64,000 bases of DNA from Simplicispira lacusdiani (GTDB taxonomy: Bacteria; Pseudomonadota; Gammaproteobacteria; Burkholderiales; Burkholderiaceae_C). The translations under genes were made by a program, and so were the position numbers. Below the pieces are notes generated by a model. That model saw only the letters and a program-made list of their open reading frames with translations, was not told the origin of the DNA and made no database searches. Of the stretch, positions 43,775 through 52,120 are shown piece by piece; the first letter of the stretch is position 1; each line of letters begins with the position of its first letter. Location: assembly GCF_003604195.1 (NCBI RefSeq), contig NZ_QXGR01000001.1, forward strand, positions 124,001 through 188,000. Direction: 5' to 3'.

Positions 43775-44616
43775 GGCGCCTCCTGCACGGGAATGAACGT
43801 GATGAGCATCCCCTGGCCTTGGGAGCCGGCACCGAAGCGGCGGGGGGTGGCACGCCAAGGCGGGCCGTCCTCGGATGCAAGGATCAAAGCGGGTGGGAGT
43901 GTTGCTTCTTGCAGTGCGCGTGCCAACGGCTGCAGGGAGGGCGAGTCTTGAATGAGGGCACCGGGAACGGCCATGGGGAAACACTGCTGCGCTGCCGCGT
44001 TGATCAGCACCACCATGCCCGTGCCGTCCACCCCCATGAGGGGAACCGCCACGGCGTCGAAAATCTCATGCGAAACGCCGATGACGACTTCATCCTGCAC
44101 TAGCCGCTTTTGCTGCAGGCACACCAGGTCGGCCAGTTGCGCATGGGCCTTGAGCAGTTCGGCATGGGTGGACTGGAGCTGGGCGTGCAGGCGCTGGTTC
44201 TCGGCCTGCAGTGCGCGCTGGCGAAAGGCGTCAGCGATGTTGGCCCGCAAATGCCCATCGTCCCAGGGTTTGGTCAGGAACTTGTATACGGCGCCTTCAT
44301 TGATGGCGTCCGTCACAGACTGCAGTTCGGTGTACCCCGACAGCACGATACGGATGGTGCTCGGGAAGCGCTTGCGCGCCTCGCGCAGAAACTCGACGCC
44401 AGTCATGCCGGGCATGCGCTGGTCGGAGACGATCACGTCCACGGACGTGGTTTCCATCACCTGCAGACCCTCCTGTCCGCTCTCAGCCGTCAATATCTGG
44501 TAACCATCGCGACGCAAGAGACGCTTAATGGCGCTGAGAATGAAAACCTCGTCATCGACCAGCAATAGGGTCGGGGGGCTGTGTTCCATGGTGTGAACCA
44601 TGGTATCGGCTTTCAT
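43756..44616 (-). CDS. Response regulator with C-terminal PAS-like domain
   Basis: 286 aa. Receiver (about 15-130; phosphoacceptor in VSDQRMPGMTG, conserved K in LTKPWDDG), coiled coil (130-175), and a PAS-like domain (about 180-275). No DNA-binding or enzymatic output domain, so it probably signals by protein contact. It is the first gene of the six-gene signalling operon. Start at ATG 44616 is tentative (GGA upstream); ATG 44601 and 44589 are in frame. Confidence 0.8.
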   Translation of the reverse strand: MKADTMVHTMEHSPPTLLLVDDEVFILSAIKRLLRRDGYQILTAESGQEGLQVMETTSVDVIVSDQRMPGMTGVEFLREARKRFPSTIRIVLSGYTELQSVTDAINEGAVYKFLTKPWDDGHLRANIADAFRQRALQAENQRLHAQLQSTHAELLKAHAQLADLVCLQQKRLVQDEVVIGVSHEIFDAVAVPLMGVDGTGMVVLINAAAQQCFPMAVPGALIQDSPSLQPLARALQEATLPPALILASEDGPPWRATPRRFGAGSQGQGMLITFIPVQEAPCPSNP

Positions 44617-45199
44617 GTTCCGTGGAAACTGAACCCCCTGCGGGATCCGCGCCATCCAGGATCCGGGCAGACCCTGCGCGCACCGGGCTGTACATCCCCA
44701 GAATCAACCCCAGCACCACCGACCACAGCGCCGCCAGGCCGATGCGCCAGTCCGGCGGCAGCGCGAAGGTGACGGCGTGCGCGGGCACCCAGAACCAGGC
44801 CAGGCTCCACAGGCTGCGGTCGATGTGCTGCCAGCCGCTGGTGCCGCTGATGCGGTTGTTGAGCCAGCGGTGGCCCAGCACCAGCAGCGGGCCGAACTGC
44901 AGGTTGATGGCCACCGAGGTGGCCAGCGCCAGCAGCAGCGGCTCGCCCTGCGGCAGCCAGCCGTGGGCGGCGAGCGCCTGCACGAAGCCCGCGTAGCCCA
45001 CGAAGGCCACCTTGATCGGCACGGCCAGCAGCGCCCACTTGGCCATCTTGCGCCACCACAGGCCGCCGCCCAGCGGCCAGTGCACGCGCCGCGCCGCCAG
45101 CCAGGCGCCGAGCAGGTCGCCCAGCGTGCCGAGCACGGCGAACTGCAGCATGGCCATGGCCAGGGGCTGGGCGCGCACCAGGGCGAGGTAGGTGTCCAT
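44552..45199 (-). CDS. Uncharacterised multi-pass membrane protein
   Basis: 215 aa with about five hydrophobic segments (20-42, 55-75, 85-105, 125-150, 155-180). I do not recognise the family by eye. The C-terminal 25 residues (rich in His/Ser) are encoded inside the start region of the next gene, an overlap of about 65 bases. The ATG at 45217 overlaps the aldehyde dehydrogenase stop as TGATG, so an upstream start with translational coupling is equally possible. Confidence 0.65.
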   Translation of the reverse strand: MDTYLALVRAQPLAMAMLQFAVLGTLGDLLGAWLAARRVHWPLGGGLWWRKMAKWALLAVPIKVAFVGYAGFVQALAAHGWLPQGEPLLLALATSVAINLQFGPLLVLGHRWLNNRISGTSGWQHIDRSLWSLAWFWVPAHAVTFALPPDWRIGLAALWSVVLGLILGMYSPVRAGSARILDGADPAGGSVSTEHESRYHGSHHGTQPPDPIAGR

Positions 45200-45216
45200 C
45201 GCACTGCCGCCTTGCA

Positions 45217-46623
45217 TCAGCCGTTGATGTTGAGCAGCTGCGGCTGGGTGTATTCGAGCAGGCCGTCGAGGCCGAACTCCACGCCCACGCCCGACATCTT
45301 GCTGCCGCCAAACGGGCAGTGCGGCAGCACCTCGGCGTGGCCGTTGACCCAGACCGTGCCGCACTCCAGGCGCGGCGCCAGGGCCGTTGCGGCCTGCACC
45401 TCGCCCCACACCGAGCCGCCCAGGCCCATGCTGCTGGCGTTGGCCAGCGCCACGGCCTCCTCCACCGTGCGGTAGGCGATGACCGGCAGCACGGGGCCGA
45501 ACTGCTCTTCGTCCACCAGGCGCGTGCCGTTGCTCAGGCCCGCGACGATGGTGGGCGCGTAGAAGTAACCCGGACGGTCCAGCCGCCGGCCGCCGCAGAC
45601 GATGCGCGCGCCCTGGGCGCGGGCATCTTCCACCAGTGCCTCCACGCGCGCGAGCTGCGGCGCGTTCTGCACCGGGCCGAAGGTGACGCCCGGCTCCAGG
45701 CCGCCGCCCAGCACCTGGCGCGCGGCGATGGCGGCGAGCTGCTCGCACACGGCATCGACCTGGCTCTCGTGCACGTACAGGCGCTTGAGCGCAGCGCAGG
45801 TCTGGCCCATGTTGAGGAAGGCGGTGGCGAACAGGCCCTCGGCGATCGCGGCGGTGTCGGTGCCCGGCAGCACGATGGCGGCGTCGTTGCCGCCCAGCTC
45901 CAGCGTCAGGCGCTTGAGGTTGCCCGCCGCGCGCCGCATGATGTCTTGCCCCGTGCGCGTGGAGCCGGTGAACACCAGCTTGGCGATGCCCGGGTGCTCG
46001 GCCATGGCCTGGCCCACCTCGGCCTCGCCCACCACGCTGTTGACCAGGCCGGCGGGCAGCACGGCGGCCATGATCTGCACCAGGCGCAGCGTGGACAGCG
46101 GCGTGAACGGCGAGGGCTTGATGACCACCGCATTGCCCGCGCGCAGCGCCGGCATGATGTGCCACACGGCGATCATCAGCGGCCAGTTCCAGGGCGTAAT
46201 CGACCCGACCACGCCCAGCGGCTTGCGGTGCAGCGCGATGCGCTTGCCCTCGCGCTGCTCGATCACCTCGACCGGGATCTCCAGCGCGGCGGCGGCGCGC
46301 GTCCAGGCGACGGCGCCGCCCACCTCCATCTGCGCCAGCGCCAGGGGCTTGCCCTGCTCGCGCACCACAAGGTCGGCCAGTTCGGCCGCGTTCGCCTCGA
46401 TGGCCGCTGCCACGCGCTCCAACGCGGCGCTGCGTTCAGCGTGGCTGCTGTGCTGCCAGGTGGCGAAGGCCTGGGCGGCGGCATCGACCGCCTGGTCGAG
46501 CTGGGCCACGGTGGCGGCGGGGCTGTCGGTGAAGGCCTGGCCGGTGGACGGATCGATGACCGGGATCGGGCGGGCGGCGCCCGCGACGTTCTGGCCGCCG
46601 ATGGTGAGGGTGAAGTCGGGCAT
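45217..46623 (-). CDS. NAD(P)-dependent aldehyde dehydrogenase
   Basis: 468 aa. Oxidises an aldehyde to the acid. Glu in LELGGND (about 245-251) and catalytic Cys in MGQTCAALKR (about 280-289) are intact, and ITPWNWPLM and VFTGSTRTG are typical. It lies 113 bases downstream of a keto-acid decarboxylase gene in the same direction, suggesting decarboxylation followed by oxidation (for example indole- or phenyl-pyruvate to the acetate). GGAG before ATG 46623. Confidence 0.9.
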   Translation of the reverse strand: MPDFTLTIGGQNVAGAARPIPVIDPSTGQAFTDSPAATVAQLDQAVDAAAQAFATWQHSSHAERSAALERVAAAIEANAAELADLVVREQGKPLALAQMEVGGAVAWTRAAAALEIPVEVIEQREGKRIALHRKPLGVVGSITPWNWPLMIAVWHIMPALRAGNAVVIKPSPFTPLSTLRLVQIMAAVLPAGLVNSVVGEAEVGQAMAEHPGIAKLVFTGSTRTGQDIMRRAAGNLKRLTLELGGNDAAIVLPGTDTAAIAEGLFATAFLNMGQTCAALKRLYVHESQVDAVCEQLAAIAARQVLGGGLEPGVTFGPVQNAPQLARVEALVEDARAQGARIVCGGRRLDRPGYFYAPTIVAGLSNGTRLVDEEQFGPVLPVIAYRTVEEAVALANASSMGLGGSVWGEVQAATALAPRLECGTVWVNGHAEVLPHCPFGGSKMSGVGVEFGLDGLLEYTQPQLLNING

Positions 46624-46736
46624 GGTTGTCTCCTGTGGTGGTGGGCTGGCAAAAAGGCGCGAGGCAAGGCGCGGGCGCGCCGCTCCCGGCCCCGTCTGCG
46701 CGGGGCTTGCGGAGCATTCCCCGCGCGGGGGAAAAA

Positions 46737-48401
46737 TCAGGCGGTGGTGGCGGCCGCGGCGGCACGCGCGCGCAGCGCGCGGATGCCTTCGGAGAAGCGG
46801 CGCAGCGTGGGCGTGCTGTCGCCCGGCGGCACCATCAGCTCGATGAGCTGGAATCGCCCGCGCTCGGCGTAGGCGGCGTCCAGCGCGGCCTTGAACTGGG
46901 CGCGCGTGTGCACGCGGTGGCCACGCCCGCCCAGGGCGTCGGCGGCGTCGGCCAGGTGCCAGTCGCCCAGCGCGGCGCAGCGCGACTCGGTCTGGAAGGC
47001 GCGGATCATTTCCCAGGTCTGGTTGTTGAGCACGATGACGATGGGGTCCAGCCCCAGGCGCGGGCAGTTGCCCAGCTCCCAGCCCGTCATCTGGAAGGCG
47101 CCGTCGCCCACCAAAATCAGGCTGCGCTGGCCCGTGGCCACCTGCGCGCCGATGCCGGCCGGCACGCCAAAGCCCATGGTGGCGTAGTAGCCCGGCGCCA
47201 CCAGGGGCGTGGGCATCAGCTCCATGGCGGCGAACAGGCAGTCGCCGATGTCGGAGACGATGTTCATCGGCCCATGCGCCAGGATGCGGTCGTTGAGCGC
47301 GCGGCTCAGGTCGGCGGCGCACACCGGCGCGTCGTCGGCCACCAGGCCGGTGGGGTATTCCAGCTTGGGCGGCTGCGCGTGCGCGGTGCGCTGGCCCGCG
47401 GCCGGGGCGCGCTCCAGCAGGGCCTCGACCAGCGCGGCCAGCGGGATGTTCTGGTACAGGTGGTGGCCCACGCGCGCCTCGCGGTGCGCGGCGATGAGCG
47501 CGCGGCGGAAGTCCATGCGCTGCGCGCTCACGCCGAAGTTGTTGTCCGACAGGATGGCGCCCAGCATCACGGGCAGGTCGGAGTGGTCGAGCAGCGCGCT
47601 GGTCTCGGGCGCGCCCGCCACACCCAGGTAGGTGCCGTGCAGTTGCACGCCGGAGTGCACGCCGTCTTCGGCCAGCAGGCCCCGGCCCATGAAGGTGGTG
47701 AGCACGGGCAATTGCAGGCGGCGCGCCAGTTCGGCCACGCGCGCCTCGATGCCGAAGCGGCGCACCTCCACGTCCACCACCAGCACCGGGCGCTGGGCGG
47801 CCTGGATGCGCGCCATCCACTCATCCGCGCACTCGGCCACGGCCTCGGGGCTGTAGGCGCTGGGCGGCAGCACGGGCACCTCGGCCATGGGGTGCAGCGT
47901 CATGTCGCGCGGCACCTCGATGAGCACGGGCTGGGCGAACTCGCGGCAGTTGCGCAGCACGCGGGCGATGTCCTGCGGCGCCGTCTCGGGGTTGGACAGG
48001 CGCACCTGGTCGCAGGTGATCTCGCTGAAGATGCGCCACTGCGAATCGATGTGGCGCACCTGGTGGTGCAGCACCAGGCCCGAATGCGCCTCCACCTCAC
48101 CAGGGCAGCCGGCCAGGATGACCAGCGGCGAGCGCTCGGCATAGGCGCTGGCCACGGCGTTGACGACGTTCAGCGCGCCCGCGCCGTAGGTGACCGCCAC
48201 CACGCCCAGGCCGCAGTGCATGCGCGCGGCGGCGTCGGCGGCAAAGCCCAGCGCGGGCTCGTGGCTCAGCGTCACCAAGGGGAGGATGTTGCTTTCCTCG
48301 ATCTGCTTGAACAGCGGCAGGATGAAATCCCCGGGGATGCCGAAGATTTCTTGCGCGCCATGGTTTTTGAGCGCCTGCAGCAGGGAGAGGCCTAGGGTCA
48401 T
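46737..48401 (-). CDS. Thiamine-diphosphate-dependent 2-keto-acid decarboxylase (indolepyruvate/phenylpyruvate type)
   Basis: 554 aa. HEPALGFAADAAAR near 45-60 carries the catalytic Glu, and the TPP motif GDGAFQMTGWELGNCPR...LNN is at about 430-460. The overall pattern resembles the phenylpyruvate/indolepyruvate decarboxylases of Azospirillum and Cupriavidus. It decarboxylates a 2-keto acid to an aldehyde. Assignment within the ThDP family (against benzoylformate decarboxylase or acetolactate synthase) rests on pattern and on the neighbouring aldehyde dehydrogenase. Confidence 0.8.
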   Translation of the reverse strand: MTLGLSLLQALKNHGAQEIFGIPGDFILPLFKQIEESNILPLVTLSHEPALGFAADAAARMHCGLGVVAVTYGAGALNVVNAVASAYAERSPLVILAGCPGEVEAHSGLVLHHQVRHIDSQWRIFSEITCDQVRLSNPETAPQDIARVLRNCREFAQPVLIEVPRDMTLHPMAEVPVLPPSAYSPEAVAECADEWMARIQAAQRPVLVVDVEVRRFGIEARVAELARRLQLPVLTTFMGRGLLAEDGVHSGVQLHGTYLGVAGAPETSALLDHSDLPVMLGAILSDNNFGVSAQRMDFRRALIAAHREARVGHHLYQNIPLAALVEALLERAPAAGQRTAHAQPPKLEYPTGLVADDAPVCAADLSRALNDRILAHGPMNIVSDIGDCLFAAMELMPTPLVAPGYYATMGFGVPAGIGAQVATGQRSLILVGDGAFQMTGWELGNCPRLGLDPIVIVLNNQTWEMIRAFQTESRCAALGDWHLADAADALGGRGHRVHTRAQFKAALDAAYAERGRFQLIELMVPPGDSTPTLRRFSEGIRALRARAAAAATTA

Positions 48402-48496
48402 GTGTGTCTCCGAATCTGGAACTTGTGGAACCGGGCGGGATGATCCGCGCCCTGCCCCCCGCACCGCTCTGACCCAGATCAAAGTCGGCGCGCAAA

Positions 48497-48556
48497 ATCC
48501 ATCAGAAACAGCACAAACACGCTTATCTATTGCGCTCTTATCGCAAACGATTCAAA
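48497..48556 (-). repeat. Probable decayed family A repeat at the 3' end of nrdG
   Basis: On the minus strand TTGAATCGTTTGCGATAAG, then GCGCAATAGATAAGCG and TGCTGTTTCTG align with copy 6 with several changes. The last ten or so codons of nrdG fall inside it. Confidence 0.4.
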
Positions 48557-49210
48557 GTTTCCACGCATTTTTTCAGATATTTCGCAGGAATATTGCGCAA
48601 GCACCGAACCACTCCCCGGCGCGGCCGGGTCGCTGCAGGCCTGCACGACCCAGTGGCGCACGCCACGCGCGGTCAGGTCGTGGCCCAGCGCAAAAAGCTC
48701 GTTCAGACCGAACAGGCCGGGGTGCCAAGTGGTGCGGCATTCGTGCGCCACGCCGCTGGCGAGCAGGTGCGCCAACGCGGCCTGCACGCGCGGGCCGCTG
48801 GCGCGCGAGGCGGTGAGGGCGTCGATGCGGTCCCACGGCCCCTTGATGTCCAGCCCCACCCAGTCCAGGCGCGGCAGCAGTGTGGCCAGACGCTCGGGGT
48901 ACATGCCGCCGGTGTGCAGCGCGGTGGCGTAGTCCAGGGCGCGCACGGCGTCCAGCGCCTCGGGCAGGCCGGACTGCAGCAGCGGCTCGCCGCCCGAGAA
49001 CACCACGCCGTCGAGCAGGCCCTGGCGCCGTTGCAGGAAGGCCAGCACCTCGTCCCAGTCCAGGGTGCCGGGCGTGGTGGCGTCGAGCAGTTCGGGGTTG
49101 TGGCAATAGCCGCAGCGCCAGGGGCAGCCCTGGCAGAACACCACGGCCGCGAGGCGGCCGGGAAAGTCGATGCTGGTCAGCGGCGTGAGACCGCCGATGC
49201 GCAATGCCAT
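48527..49210 (-). CDS. nrdG: Anaerobic ribonucleotide reductase activating protein (radical SAM)
   Basis: 227 aa. Uses a 4Fe-4S cluster and AdoMet to install the glycyl radical on NrdD. The radical SAM motif CPWRCGYC (C29, C33, C36) is intact; GGEPLLQ is the GGE motif. Longer than E. coli NrdG and of the type found with alpha/beta-proteobacterial NrdD. It starts 9 bases after the small glycyl-radical gene. The C-terminal tail is encoded in a repeat-like sequence. Confidence 0.94.
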   Translation of the reverse strand: MALRIGGLTPLTSIDFPGRLAAVVFCQGCPWRCGYCHNPELLDATTPGTLDWDEVLAFLQRRQGLLDGVVFSGGEPLLQSGLPEALDAVRALDYATALHTGGMYPERLATLLPRLDWVGLDIKGPWDRIDALTASRASGPRVQAALAHLLASGVAHECRTTWHPGLFGLNELFALGHDLTARGVRHWVVQACSDPAAPGSGSVLAQYSCEISEKMRGNFESFAIRAQ

Positions 49211-49219
49211 GGCCGCGCC

Positions 49220-49402
49220 TCAGCGGGCCTCGGCGAAGAACTGGCGTTCGTTATGTTCCCCTTGCTTGCCGATGTTGAAGCTGGCCACGGGGCGGTGGTA
49301 GCCCATGACGCGGGTCCAGACTTCGCAGGGCTGGCGCTCGGCGTCGGTGAGCTGCACGTCGGCGGCGGCCAGGGCGCGGTGTTCGGTGGTGTTGTGGTTC
49401 AT
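49220..49402 (-). CDS. nrdD: Stand-alone glycyl-radical domain of anaerobic ribonucleotide reductase
   Basis: 60 aa. RQPCEVWTRVMGYHRPVASF (23-42) contains the glycyl-radical signature RVMGYHRPV; the radical glycine would be G34, with a cysteine at 26. This segment is normally the C-terminus of NrdD, but the large NrdD here stops just after its zinc-site region. AAGGAGA lies 6 bases before the ATG. It sits between nrdD (85-base gap, filled by a repeat) and nrdG, and probably works in trans, as YfiD does for pyruvate formate-lyase. Confidence 0.85.
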   Translation of the reverse strand: MNHNTTEHRALAAADVQLTDAERQPCEVWTRVMGYHRPVASFNIGKQGEHNERQFFAEAR

Positions 49403-49424
49403 GCGGATCTCCTTGGGGGTGAAT

Positions 49425-49486
49425 GAATTGCTATGGATTGAATAGCTGCTGGCGCTTACCCATAAAGCGCCAGAGCCACTTTTTGC
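49425..49486 (+). repeat. Family A palindromic intergenic repeat, copy 7
   Basis: ATTGAATAGCTGCTGGCGC, TTACCCATAAAGCGCC, AGAGCCACTTTTTGC. It occupies almost the whole gap between nrdD and its detached glycyl-radical domain, just beyond the nrdD stop codon. Confidence 0.8.
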
Positions 49487-49487
49487 T

Positions 49488-51506
49488 TCAAGCCGCGAGG
49501 CGCACGCGCTTGGCCTGCAGGCGCTCGGCATCGCATTTCGGGCAGAACGGGTGCTCGCCCTCCAGGTAGCCGTGCGTGGGGCAGATCGAGAACGTGGGCG
49601 TGACCGTGATGTAAGGCAGGCGGAAGTTCGTCAGCGCGCGCCGCACCAGCTCGCGGCAGGCCGCGCCGCTGGACAGGCGCTCGCCCATGTAGAGGTGCAG
49701 CACGGTGCCGCCGGTGTACTTGGACTGCAGCTCCTCCTGGCGCTCCAGCGCCTCGAAGGGGTCGTCGGTGAAGCCCACGGGCAGCTGCGAGGAGTTGGTG
49801 TAGTAGGGCTGGCTCGCGGTGCCGGCCTGCACGATGGCGCTCCAGCGCTTCTTGTCCTCCTTGGCAAAGCGGTAGGTCGTGCCCTCGGCGGGCGTGGCCT
49901 CCAGGTTGTAGAGATGGCCGGTTTCTTCCTGGAAGTCGACGATGCGCGCGCGCACATGGTCGAGCAGGCGCACAGCGAGCTGGTGGCCGCGCGCGCTGGT
50001 GATGTCGTGCGCGTCGCCGGTGAAGTTGCGCACCATTTCGTTGATGCCGTTGACGCCCAGCGTGCTGAAGTGGTTGCGCAGCGTGCCCAGGTAGCGCTTG
50101 CTGTAGGGGAACAGGCCCTGGTCCATGAGGCGCTGGATGAGCTTGCGCTTGACCTCCAGGCTTTGCTTTCCCAGCTCCAGCAGGCGGTCGAGCGCGGCCA
50201 GCAGCGCGGCTTCGTTGCCCGCGTGCAGGTAGCCCAGGCGCGCGCAGTTGACGGTGACCACACCGATGCTGCCGGTCTGCTCGGCGCTGCCGAACAGGCC
50301 GTTGCCGCGCTTGAGCAGCTCGCGCAAATCCAGCTGCAGGCGGCAGCACATGGAGCGCACCATGTTCGGCTCCAGCTCGGAGTTCACAAAGTTCTGGAAG
50401 TACGGCAGGCCGTACTTGGCGGTCATCTCGAACAGCGCGGCGGCGTTCTCGCTCTCCCACGGGAAGTCTTTGGTGATGTTGTACGTGGGGATGGGGAAGG
50501 TGAACACGCGGCCCTTGGCGTCGCCCGTGGTCATGACGTCGATGTAGGCGCGGTTGATGAGATCCATCTCGGCCTGCAGCTCGCCATAGCAAAACGGCAT
50601 CTCCACGCCGCCAATCACGGGCACCTGCTCGCGCAGGTCTTCGGGGCAGGTCCAGTCGAAGGTGAGGTTGGTGAACGGCGTCTGCGTGCCCCAGCGCGAG
50701 GGCACGTTGAGGTTGTAGATCAGCTCCTGGATGCACTGGCGCACAGCGGCGTAGTCCATGCCGTCCTTGCGCACAAAGGGCGCCATGTAGGTGTCGAACG
50801 ATGAGAACGCCTGCGCACCGGCCCACTCGTTCTGCAGCGTGCCCAAAAAGTTGACGATCTGCCCCACGGCCGAGCTCATGTGCTTGGGCGGGCCTGCCTC
50901 CACCTTGCCGGGCACACCATTCAGCCCCTCGTGCAGCAGCGTGCGCAGCGACCAGCCCGCGCAGTAGCCGCTGAGCATGTCGAGGTCGTGGATGTGCAGG
51001 TCGCCGTTGCGGTGGGCCTCGCCGATTTCGGGGGCGTACACATGCGAGAGCCAATAGTTGGCCGTGACCTTGCCCGCCACGTTGAGGATGAGCCCGCCGA
51101 GCGAGTAGCCCTGGTTGGCGTTGGCATTGACGCGCCAGTCGGCGCGTGTGAGGTATTCGTTGATGGAGCTTTCCACGTTCACCAGCGTCTGATGGTCTGC
51201 GCGCAAGGTGGCGTGGCGGTCTCGGTAGGCGATGTAGGCGCGGGCGGTCTGCAGGTGGTTGGCGGCGATCAGCGTGTGCTCCACCACGTCCTGGATCTGC
51301 TCGATGCCGGGCGCATCGCCATGAAAGCGGTGGATCAGCACCTTGCCCACCTGGGCGGCCAGGAGCTGGGCCTCGTCGGCGCCAAACTCCCCGGTGGCCG
51401 CACCCGCGCGCTCGATGGCCGAGCGGATCTTGCGCGCGTCGAACGCGGCGCGCTCGCCGCTGCGCTTCTTGACCTCGCGGGGCAAGGCGGTGACTGTGGC
51501 GTCCAT
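49488..51506 (-). CDS. nrdD: Anaerobic ribonucleoside-triphosphate reductase, catalytic part lacking the glycyl-radical segment
   Basis: 672 aa. Reduces ribonucleotides without oxygen. It has an N-terminal ATP-cone (about 10-100; VKKRSGERAAFDARKIRSAI-type start), the ten-stranded barrel (150-600) and near the end a zinc-site-like C642, H645, C655, C658 (CPTHGY...CPKC). The chain ends 14 residues later without an RVxGY motif; that motif is on the following small gene. Start at ATG 51506 with GGGAG; a longer frame begins within the NrdR region. Confidence 0.92.
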   Translation of the reverse strand: MDATVTALPREVKKRSGERAAFDARKIRSAIERAGAATGEFGADEAQLLAAQVGKVLIHRFHGDAPGIEQIQDVVEHTLIAANHLQTARAYIAYRDRHATLRADHQTLVNVESSINEYLTRADWRVNANANQGYSLGGLILNVAGKVTANYWLSHVYAPEIGEAHRNGDLHIHDLDMLSGYCAGWSLRTLLHEGLNGVPGKVEAGPPKHMSSAVGQIVNFLGTLQNEWAGAQAFSSFDTYMAPFVRKDGMDYAAVRQCIQELIYNLNVPSRWGTQTPFTNLTFDWTCPEDLREQVPVIGGVEMPFCYGELQAEMDLINRAYIDVMTTGDAKGRVFTFPIPTYNITKDFPWESENAAALFEMTAKYGLPYFQNFVNSELEPNMVRSMCCRLQLDLRELLKRGNGLFGSAEQTGSIGVVTVNCARLGYLHAGNEAALLAALDRLLELGKQSLEVKRKLIQRLMDQGLFPYSKRYLGTLRNHFSTLGVNGINEMVRNFTGDAHDITSARGHQLAVRLLDHVRARIVDFQEETGHLYNLEATPAEGTTYRFAKEDKKRWSAIVQAGTASQPYYTNSSQLPVGFTDDPFEALERQEELQSKYTGGTVLHLYMGERLSSGAACRELVRRALTNFRLPYITVTPTFSICPTHGYLEGEHPFCPKCDAERLQAKRVRLAA

Positions 51507-51535
51507 GGTCGTCTCCCTCATTTGTTTGCAACAAA

Positions 51536-51551
51536 ACACTACATATAGCGT
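51536..51551. promoter_or_regulatory. NrdR box 1
   Basis: ACACTACATATAGCGT, 32 bases (start to start) from box 2, i.e. about three helical turns, 30 bases upstream of nrdD. Paired boxes at this spacing are the hallmark of NrdR repression. Confidence 0.88.
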
Positions 51552-51567
51552 TTAGTATGCACATGAA

Positions 51568-51583
51568 ACACTATATGTAGTTT
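51568..51583. promoter_or_regulatory. NrdR box 2
   Basis: ACACTATATGTAGTTT, near-palindromic like box 1. Together they predict dATP-responsive repression of nrdD-nrdD'-nrdG by NrdR. Confidence 0.88.
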
Positions 51584-51593
51584 GATGGAGAAC

Positions 51594-51629
51594 AAAAAAA
51601 GCCCGCCACGGCGGAAGGCCGGGGCGGGC
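51594..51629 (-). terminator. Rho-independent terminator after the hemerythrin gene
   Basis: On the minus strand GCCCGCC ... GGCGGGC (51629-51601) closes a stem with a GC-rich loop, followed by seven T. It separates the norB-hemerythrin unit from the nrd operon. Confidence 0.85.
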
Positions 51630-51650
51630 GGTACAGGAAGGCGCCGGAAC

Positions 51651-52061
51651 TTACAGCGCCTCGATGCGCGGGTAGAACTCGCGGTTCTCACGCTGCATGC
51701 GCTCGTGCACCATGCGCAGCACGCGGTTGGCGTCGTCACGGAAGCCCCCCTCGTCGCGGCGCACGCTCTCGGGACGGTTCCAACGGCGCGAGAAGGCGTC
51801 GTAAGCGCGGGCGATGGAGCCCATCTCCTGCTGGTAGCGCTGGCCCATGCGGGCCAGCTCCACGTCGGTGCCGCGCTGCAGCGCCGGGTACAGCGCGCGG
51901 TCTTCCACGGCCAGGTGCAGCTTGATGGTCGAGCTCATGGCGACGATGAGGCGCGCGATCTCGGTGGCGTGCTGCGCCGCCCCGGCGTGCGCCAGGTTGC
52001 GCAGGGTAGAGATGCTGCCCAGGATGTCCACATGCTGGTGCTTGAATTTGTCGATGTTCAT
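51651..52061 (-). CDS. Hemerythrin HHE-domain protein
   Basis: 136 aa. A four-helix HHE domain with likely di-iron ligands in KFKHQHVDI (H8, H10), IKLHLAVEDRALYP (H/E near 47-53) and MVHERMQRENREFYP. Small hemerythrins of this kind bind O2 or NO or repair iron-sulfur clusters. It is 59 bases after norB in the same direction and so probably induced by NorR. Confidence 0.88.
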   Translation of the reverse strand: MNIDKFKHQHVDILGSISTLRNLAHAGAAQHATEIARLIVAMSSTIKLHLAVEDRALYPALQRGTDVELARMGQRYQQEMGSIARAYDAFSRRWNRPESVRRDEGGFRDDANRVLRMVHERMQRENREFYPRIEAL

Positions 52062-52120
52062 GTTGGTTCTCCGTTGAATTTGTGAGCCATTGCAGGGGCC
52101 GGAGCCCCCGCAACCATTGC

